A DNA stretch of 64,000 bases from Paraburkholderia diazotrophica (GTDB lineage: Bacteria > Pseudomonadota > Gammaproteobacteria > Burkholderiales > Burkholderiaceae), in the NCBI RefSeq assembly GCF_900108945.1, contig NZ_FNYE01000012.1, positions 1-64,000 on the forward strand, given 5' to 3'. The stretch's first letter is position 1. Every line of letters starts with the position of its first letter. A program made the translations under genes and the position numbers. Shown piece after piece: positions 58,486-64,000 of the stretch. The notes beneath the pieces were generated by a model that did no database searches, had not been told where the DNA came from, and was given only the letters and a program-made list of their open reading frames with translations.

Positions 58486-61400
58486 TTACTGCGGATGCTT
58501 CACCGTTTCGACCTGCTGCATCGGCGTCGTGTCGACGGGCGGCAGCGGCTTGCGCTCGCGCGGCACACGCGTCGGCTTGACGGCTTGCGCGGCGGCTTCC
58601 TGGGCGGCGCGCAGCTTGTCGGAGTCGGTATTGACCCAGACGAGGCCGGCGCTTTCCAGCATCGACTTCAGCCCTTCGCCCGACAGGCCAGCCGATGCCG
58701 TTCCGTTCGTGCGCGCGCCGTGCGATTCGGCGGCCCTCGTCACAGGTGCGGCTTCTGCCGGCTGCGGCTCGGGCTGGGCCGCATGCGCGACCGGCTCGGC
58801 GACTGGTTGGGCTTCCGGCTGAGCCGCAACCGGTGCTTCGGCGACCGGCTCCGTTTCCGCAGCGGGTGCGACGGGAGCAACAGGCGTTGCTGCCACCGGC
58901 TCGGCGACGGGTTCGGCTGCGGCGGGTTCGGCTGCAGCAGGTGCGGGGGCCTCAGCGGCCGGGGCGGTTTCAACGGGCGCAGGGGTCTCGACAGCGGGCT
59001 CGGCAGGGGCGACGGGCGCAGCTTCCTGCGGCTCGACGGCCTTGGGCTCGGCGGGCGCGGCGGCTGCTTGCGCTTCGGGTTCTGCCTGCGGCGCAGCGGG
59101 AGTTTCATCGGCGGGCACGACGGCTTCTGCCTTCGCTGCCTTTTCGACAGCGAGCGACGGCGTTTCGGCCGACGCATGCAGTTCACTGACCACGGCTGCG
59201 CCCGTCGCGACGGCTGCCACGACGACCTCGACCGGCTTCACGGTTTCTGCCGGTTCCTGTCCGGCGGGAGCCGTTGCCTGAGGCTGCGCTTCGTGACGGC
59301 CCGTGTGCTCCGGCGTGCGAACAGGTGCTTCCGTCGACGCGGCTGCCGCCGCTTCGCCTTCCGCTTCGGCAACATCCGCTGCCGTGTTCACGTTCACGCC
59401 TTCCTCTTCGCGCTCGCGACGGCCACCGCGGCGACCGCGGCGACGGCGGCGACGCTCTTCGCCATCACGCGCTTCCTCTGCAGCGGCAGCGCCGCCCGTC
59501 AGGCTCGCTTGTGCCTGCGCGGCGATATCGGCTTGGGCTTCGTTCTGGCTCAGCGCTTCAGCGGCTTCCTGCTGCGGCTTGCGGCGCTCTCCGCGTTCCG
59601 GGCGCTCGCCACGTTCGCGGCGCTCTCCACGGTCCTGGCGCTCCTGACGCTCGCCACGCGCCGCGTTTTCGGCGGCTTCTGCGCGTTCTGCGCGCTCCTG
59701 ACCGCGCTCGACGCGCTCCGGACGCGTCTCGCGTGCTTCACGGCCCTCGCGCTGCTCGCGGCCGCCACGCGGTTCACGTGCTTCGCGCGGTTCGCGTTCC
59801 TCGCGACGCTGCGACGGCTGGCCCTGACGGCCTTGCGTTGCCGCGCCTTCGCCACGTGCCGAGTCGCGGCCGCCTGCGCCGCCGCGACGATTGCGGTTGC
59901 GGTCGCCGCCGCGCTCGCCCGTGCGCTCACCACGCTCGGTGCGTTCGGCGCGCGCCGGCTTCGCCGTCTTCTCGACGGGTGCCGGAGCCGGTGCGGGAGC
60001 TGCCGGCTGCATCCCGAACAGACCCTTCAGCCAGCCGATGAAGCCGCCCGTCGCGGGCTTCATCTCGGCGGGGGCAGGGGCTGCGGGAGCCGGCGTGCGG
60101 ACGGGGGCGCTCGGCGCCGGCTTTTCCGGCGTGATGCCCTTCACAGCCGCTTCCTGCTTCGGCTTCACATCTTCGGCGCGCTTGCTGTAGCCCGTTTCCG
60201 ATTCCAGTTCGCGCGCGGCTTCTTCGGCCATCTTCCACGAGGCGCGCGGATCGTCGAGGCGTGCATCGTCGTGACGCAGACGCTCGAGCTTGTAATGCGG
60301 CGTGTCGAGGTGCTTGTTCGGCACCAGCACGACGTTGACCTTGAAACGCGACTCGATCTTATTGATTTCCGAGCGCTTTTCGTTGAGCAGGAAGGCCGTG
60401 ACTTCGACGGGCACCTGGCAGTGGATCGCCGCGGTGTTTTCCTTCATCGCTTCTTCCTGAATGATCCGCAACACTTGCAGCGCGGACGATTCGGTGTCGC
60501 GGATGTGGCCCGTGCCGTTGCAGCGCGGGCAGGTCACGTGGCTGCCTTCCGACAGCGCCGGGCGCAGACGCTGGCGCGACAGCTCCATGAGGCCGAAGCG
60601 CGAGATCTTGCCCATCTGGACGCGCGCGCGGTCGTGCTTGAGCGCGTCCTTCAGACGCTGCTCGACTTCGCGCTGGCTCTTGGCCGACTCCATGTCGATG
60701 AAGTCGATCACGATCAGGCCGCCGAGGTCGCGCAGACGCAACTGGCGAGCGACTTCATCGGCGGCTTCGAGGTTCGTGCGCGTGGCCGTTTCCTCGATGT
60801 CGGCGCCCTTGGTGGCGCGCGCCGAGTTCACGTCGATCGCGACGAGCGCTTCCGTGTGGTCAATCACGATTGCGCCGCCCGACGGCAGCGGCACCGTGCG
60901 CGAGTACGCCGTCTCGATCTGGTGCTCGATCTGGAAGCGCGAGAAAAGCGGCACGTCGTCGTGGTACCGCTTCACCTTGTTGACATTGTCCGGCATCACG
61001 ATATCCATGAAGGCGCGCGCCTGGTCGTGGATTTCCGTGGTGTCGATGAGAATTTCGCCGATATCCGGCTGGAAGTAGTCGCGAATCGCGCGGATGACGA
61101 GGCTCGATTCGAGATAGATCAGCATCGGCTGACCTTGCGTGCCGCTTTGCGACGCGGCTTCGATCGCGCGCCACAGCTGCATCAGGTAGTTGAGGTCCCA
61201 CTGCAGCTCTTCGGCGCTGCGGCCGATGCCGGCCGTGCGCGCGATGATGCTCATGCCTTCCGGCAGTTGCAGCTGGGCCATCGTTTCGCGCAGTTCCTGG
61301 CGGTCGTCGCCCTCGATCCGGCGCGATACGCCGCCGCCGCGCGGATTGTTCGGCATCAGCACGAGATAGCGGCCTGCGAGCGAGATGAACGTGGTGAGGG

Positions 61401-61740
61401 CAGCGCCCTTGTTGCCACGTTCTTCTTTCTCAACCTGAACGATCAGTTCCTGGCCTTCCTTGAGGGCGTCCTGAATGCGCGCCGAGCGCATGTCGATGCC
61501 TTCGCGGAAATACTGGCGGGCGACTTCCTTGAACGGGAGAAAACCGTGGCGGTCTTCACCGTAGTTGACGAAGCAGGCTTCGAGCGACGGCTCGATGCGC
61601 GTCACGATCCCCTTGTAGATATTGCCTTTGCGCTGTTCGCGCCCGGCGGTTTCGATGTCGATGTCGATGAGTTTTTGCCCATCGACGATGGCGACGCGCA
61701 GTTCTTCCTGCTGCGTCGCATTGAACAACATGCGTTTCAT
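58486..61740 (-). CDS. rne: Ribonuclease E (1084 aa)
   Basis: The endonuclease of RNA decay and rRNA/tRNA processing. The catalytic half aligns with E. coli numbering by eye: an S1 domain around 38-120, Asp303 in AIDVNSAR, Asp346 in IVIDFIDM and the zinc link CPRC (404-407). The C-terminal half (about 530-1084) is low complexity: Arg/Gly/Glu-rich, then Pro/Ala/Glu/Val-rich, as in degradosome-scaffold arms. It ends TPMQQVETVKHPQ. The ATG at 61740 (MKRMLFNATQ) is the conserved start; the in-frame extension upstream is not conserved. It is preceded by a leader of up to 770 bases. Confidence 0.97.
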   Translation of the reverse strand: MKRMLFNATQQEELRVAIVDGQKLIDIDIETAGREQRKGNIYKGIVTRIEPSLEACFVNYGEDRHGFLPFKEVARQYFREGIDMRSARIQDALKEGQELIVQVEKEERGNKGAALTTFISLAGRYLVLMPNNPRGGGVSRRIEGDDRQELRETMAQLQLPEGMSIIARTAGIGRSAEELQWDLNYLMQLWRAIEAASQSGTQGQPMLIYLESSLVIRAIRDYFQPDIGEILIDTTEIHDQARAFMDIVMPDNVNKVKRYHDDVPLFSRFQIEHQIETAYSRTVPLPSGGAIVIDHTEALVAIDVNSARATKGADIEETATRTNLEAADEVARQLRLRDLGGLIVIDFIDMESAKSQREVEQRLKDALKHDRARVQMGKISRFGLMELSRQRLRPALSEGSHVTCPRCNGTGHIRDTESSALQVLRIIQEEAMKENTAAIHCQVPVEVTAFLLNEKRSEINKIESRFKVNVVLVPNKHLDTPHYKLERLRHDDARLDDPRASWKMAEEAARELESETGYSKRAEDVKPKQEAAVKGITPEKPAPSAPVRTPAPAAPAPAEMKPATGGFIGWLKGLFGMQPAAPAPAPAPVEKTAKPARAERTERGERTGERGGDRNRNRRGGAGGRDSARGEGAATQGRQGQPSQRREEREPREAREPRGGREQREGREARETRPERVERGQERAERAEAAENAARGERQERQDRGERRERGERPERGERRKPQQEAAEALSQNEAQADIAAQAQASLTGGAAAAEEARDGEERRRRRRGRRGGRREREEEGVNVNTAADVAEAEGEAAAAASTEAPVRTPEHTGRHEAQPQATAPAGQEPAETVKPVEVVVAAVATGAAVVSELHASAETPSLAVEKAAKAEAVVPADETPAAPQAEPEAQAAAAPAEPKAVEPQEAAPVAPAEPAVETPAPVETAPAAEAPAPAAAEPAAAEPVAEPVAATPVAPVAPAAETEPVAEAPVAAQPEAQPVAEPVAHAAQPEPQPAEAAPVTRAAESHGARTNGTASAGLSGEGLKSMLESAGLVWVNTDSDKLRAAQEAAAQAVKPTRVPRERKPLPPVDTTPMQQVETVKHPQ

Positions 61741-62513
61741 TGAACGGCTCCAGAGCGGCTCTGCCTGTCCGAGCCGACGGCGCGCGGGATCCAATCCGGC
61801 CAGCCGACGGCAACGGCAGCGGCATGCCGCGCCTTATTGTGTTTTCACAAGCACGCTGGAGCGGGAAAGATGGCGGGAGAATTGCCTTGAAAGGGCGCCG
61901 TCCGACGGAAACTGGACGCGCTGCCGCAGGGCACATGCGAACACGGCTTCAAATAATGGCCCGACACGCCGCGGGTCCTGGCAGCCGACTTGCATACGCC
62001 TTCGTCCACGTGCGCCGGCGCGCCAGTTGGGCGCGCGTCCGGACAACAGGTTCGAAGGCTGCGGTCTTGCCGCAGCGGGGAAGCTCGCTCACAACGCGTG
62101 CTGCGCCCGCTCGGGGGTGTCTCGCCTCATTTTGACGTCGCCATGTCCCGCACTTTCTGCGGGACGCCTCGGGCGCACGCCGTATTTTCGCCACTGGCCG
62201 CTTCGCGCCAAAGGGACATCAGAGACATCAAAGCCGTCCGCTGCCGAAGCTCGCCAGTCAAATTCTTTTTGACCAAAATTCCGTTACCGACGGAGCCGAC
62301 AGTGACCGAACGTGCCTGTGGGCGCCGTCCCTGCCGTGTCGTGATCCGTGCGTGCAACTTGTTGCATCTCATTTTCAGGGCGAGCAACCAGCCCCCGGCA
62401 CAAGTAAAATAGCGCTTTATAGCTTGCACCTGCACAATCCACCCGCGATTCGGTTTAATGCGCCGATCCTATATAGTCGGCCGCCGCAGACTGCTGGCCA
62501 AATTATATTCAGA
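61741..62513. other. Long divergent leader region of rne and rluC
   Basis: About 770 non-coding bases between divergent rne and rluC. It includes a perfect 8-bp hairpin GTCCCGCA-CTTTC-TGCGGGAC (62145-62165) and an AT-rich stretch around 62400-62500 where promoters for both genes probably lie. Long 5' leaders that mediate autoregulation by RNase E are known for rne in gammaproteobacteria; a similar role here is inferred. Confidence 0.5.
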
Positions 62514-63599
62514 ATGAAAGAGTTAGGCAAAACATCCCAGAAATCGGTCGCGAGCGCGGTCGCAAGCGATCAGGTGTCGATGATCGAAATCGACGACAGT
62601 GCGGCTGGCCAGCGTATCGACAACTTCTTGTTGCGCGTCTGTAAAGGCGTGCCGAAAAGCCATATTTATCGAATCCTGCGCAGCGGCGAAGTGCGCGTGA
62701 ACAAGGGCCGGGTCGACGCGCAGTACCGGCTCGCCCATGGCGATCTGGTGCGCGTGCCGCCCGTGCGCGTCGCGCGAGCCGACGAGCCGGCCGTGAATGC
62801 GCCGGTGCCGTCCGCGCATTTCGACATCGTGTATGAGGACGAACATCTGCTCGTCATCGACAAGCCGGCCGGCGTCGCCGTGCACGGCGGCAGCGGCGTT
62901 GCGTTCGGCGTGATCGAGCAGTTGCGTGCCGCGCGCCCGCAGGCGAAGTTTCTGGAGCTGGTGCATCGGCTGGATCGCGAGACGTCGGGCGTGCTGATGC
63001 TGGCGAAAAAACGCGCGGCGCTCGTTAATCTGCACGAGCAGATCCGCGAAAACCGGATGGACAAGCGCTACTACGCGTGTGTGCACGGCGAATGGGCGAG
63101 CGACTGGGGCCGCCGGCGCGCGGTGAAGGAGCCGCTGCACAAGTATCTGCTGCCGGACGGCGAGCGGCGCGTGCGCGTGCAGCCGGACGGCTTGCCATCG
63201 CACACTATTTTCAACCTCGTCGACCGTTGGCCGGGCTATGCATTGCTCGAGGCGGAGCTGAAAACGGGGCGGACGCATCAGATTCGCGTCCATCTGGCGC
63301 ATCTGGGGCTGCCGATCGTCGGCGATGCAAAATACGGCGATTTCGCGCTGAACAAGGCGCTCGCGCGCGCCAACGCACAGCCGGGACTCAAGCGCATGTT
63401 CCTGCACGCGTACCGGCTGAAGCTGACGCACCCGGCCTCCGGCGAGACGCTGCAGTTCGAGGCGCCTTTGCCCGCGGACTGCCGGCGCTTCGTCGAGCAG
63501 CTTGCTGAAATGGGCGCGCAACAGGGCAAAGCGCAGGACAGCGCGCACGGCGGACAATCACCAAACGAGACGGGAACGCATGGCCAGGCAGCTATTTGA
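62514..63599 (+). CDS. rluC: 23S rRNA pseudouridine synthase RluC (361 aa)
   Basis: Makes pseudouridines at 23S positions 955, 2504 and 2580 (E. coli numbering). An N-terminal S4 domain (about 30-90: RIDNFLLRVCKGVPKSHIYR) precedes the RluA-family catalytic domain, with the active-site aspartate in HRLDRETSG and LKTGRTHQIRVHLAHLGLPI. The ATG at 62514 follows AT-rich sequence. It is divergent from rne, the E. coli-like arrangement. The 3' end overlaps the HAD hydrolase start by 20 bases. Confidence 0.96.
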   Translation: MKELGKTSQKSVASAVASDQVSMIEIDDSAAGQRIDNFLLRVCKGVPKSHIYRILRSGEVRVNKGRVDAQYRLAHGDLVRVPPVRVARADEPAVNAPVPSAHFDIVYEDEHLLVIDKPAGVAVHGGSGVAFGVIEQLRAARPQAKFLELVHRLDRETSGVLMLAKKRAALVNLHEQIRENRMDKRYYACVHGEWASDWGRRRAVKEPLHKYLLPDGERRVRVQPDGLPSHTIFNLVDRWPGYALLEAELKTGRTHQIRVHLAHLGLPIVGDAKYGDFALNKALARANAQPGLKRMFLHAYRLKLTHPASGETLQFEAPLPADCRRFVEQLAEMGAQQGKAQDSAHGGQSPNETGTHGQAAI

Positions 63600-64000
63600 T
63601 CTGATCGTATTCGATTGGGACGGCACGTTGATGGATTCGACCGTCCACATTACCCGGAGCATCCAGGCCGCATGCCGCGACCTCGGTCTGCCCGTGCCCG
63701 CCGACGAAGCCGCGAGTTTCGTGATTGGCCTCGGTTTGCGCGACGCGCTGCAGATTGCCGCGCCGACGCTCGATCCGTCCGACTATCCGCGCCTCGCCGA
63801 GCGCTACCGTTTCCACTATCTGGTGAAGGATCAGACGACGGAGCTGTTCGCGGGCGTGCGCGAAATGCTGGCCGATCTGCGCGACCAGGGCTATCTGCTC
63901 GCGATCGCGACGGGCAAGAGCCGCGTCGGGCTGAATCGGGCGCTGGACCAGGTGCGGCTCACGAGCCTTTTCGACGGCACGCGCTGCGCCGACGAGACGT
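63580..64000 (+). CDS. HAD-superfamily hydrolase, Gph/YjjG-like (partial, runs off the window)
   Basis: The N-terminal 140 residues of a haloacid dehalogenase-type phosphatase. Motif I is FDWDGTLMDS (nucleophile Asp), with cap-domain helices and motif II at IATGKSRVGLN. The closest type is the phosphoglycolate phosphatase-like group found downstream of rluC in many betaproteobacteria. The start overlaps rluC by 20 bases, so it is co-expressed. Motifs III and IV lie beyond the window. Confidence 0.85.
   Translation, partial: MARQLFDLIVFDWDGTLMDSTVHITRSIQAACRDLGLPVPADEAASFVIGLGLRDALQIAAPTLDPSDYPRLAERYRFHYLVKDQTTELFAGVREMLADLRDQGYLLAIATGKSRVGLNRALDQVRLTSLFDGTRCADET

Noticed and set aside
58486..61740. 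Very long plus-strand open frame (over 1100 codons) opposite rne
   Set aside because: It is a shadow of the GC-rich rne reading frame; its translation is Arg/Leu/Phe-rich low complexity and the minus strand encodes an unmistakable RNase E.

Overview
The window is a high-GC chromosomal segment of a Burkholderiaceae betaproteobacterium, most likely Paraburkholderia or a close relative. This rests on gene content and order (rpsP-rimM-trmD-rplS, moaA-mobA-moeA, rne divergent from rluC, a VpsR-like sigma-54 activator beside folA/thyA) and on protein sequence style. It is almost entirely housekeeping chromosome. I see no prophage, insertion sequence, integrase, rRNA operon or CRISPR array.

Layout. 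0-4 kb: tail of an acyl-CoA dehydrogenase, dadA divergent from an Lrp regulator, a radical SAM gene behind a perfect LexA box, and a TM2 protein. 4.3-6.8 kb: the rpsP-rimM-trmD-rplS operon between a good sigma-70 promoter and an intrinsic terminator. 6.8-15.5 kb: Nudix CoA pyrophosphatase, CobD/CbiB-like protein, the M48 protease-rsgA-DUF2007 operon, orn, mog-yjgA, pmbA and folA. 15.6-25.7 kb: the most striking region, a sigma-54-controlled locus that looks like a functional-amyloid (Fap-type) secretion operon, with two paralogous VpsR-like enhancer-binding proteins at its ends. 25.9-30.6 kb: thyA, a large FecR/DUF6600 protein with a PQ-rich repeat tail, and an ArsR-type regulator. 31-40 kb: MFS transporter, GlxA-type regulator, acyl-CoA thioesterase, fumC, phospholipase D-like lipoprotein, MATE exporter and an S4 protein. 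40-47 kb: two tiny exported proteins, a UvrD/Rep helicase with a LexA-like box over its start codon, azlCD with an AraC regulator, and creA. 47-54 kb: twin tRNA-Asn genes, fdxA, pncB, an orphan lutC, a Na+/H+ antiporter-like gene, a 2-hydroxyacid dehydrogenase and rmuC. 54-64 kb: a GNAT gene, moeA-mobA-moaA, rne with a long leader, rluC and a HAD hydrolase cut by the window edge.

How the parts work together. In the Fap-like locus a -24/-12 promoter drives seven exported or outer-membrane genes on the minus strand. In order they are a small exported protein with a double-glycine-like motif, a second small exported protein, two repeat-bearing amyloid candidates, a C39-like peptidase (FapD-like), a FapE-like protein and a coiled-coil/beta-barrel channel (FapF-like). 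A VpsR-like activator follows within the same transcription unit, and a second activator is transcribed divergently. This is nearly collinear with Pseudomonas fapABCDEF, but with different regulation and one extra gene.

A second theme is a dispersed palindromic repeat found in two copies, each ending exactly at the ribosome binding site of the gene it precedes (the fapD-like gene and the ArsR-type gene). Starts were chosen from Shine-Dalgarno spacing and family knowledge. No database search was possible, so family names are recognition calls.
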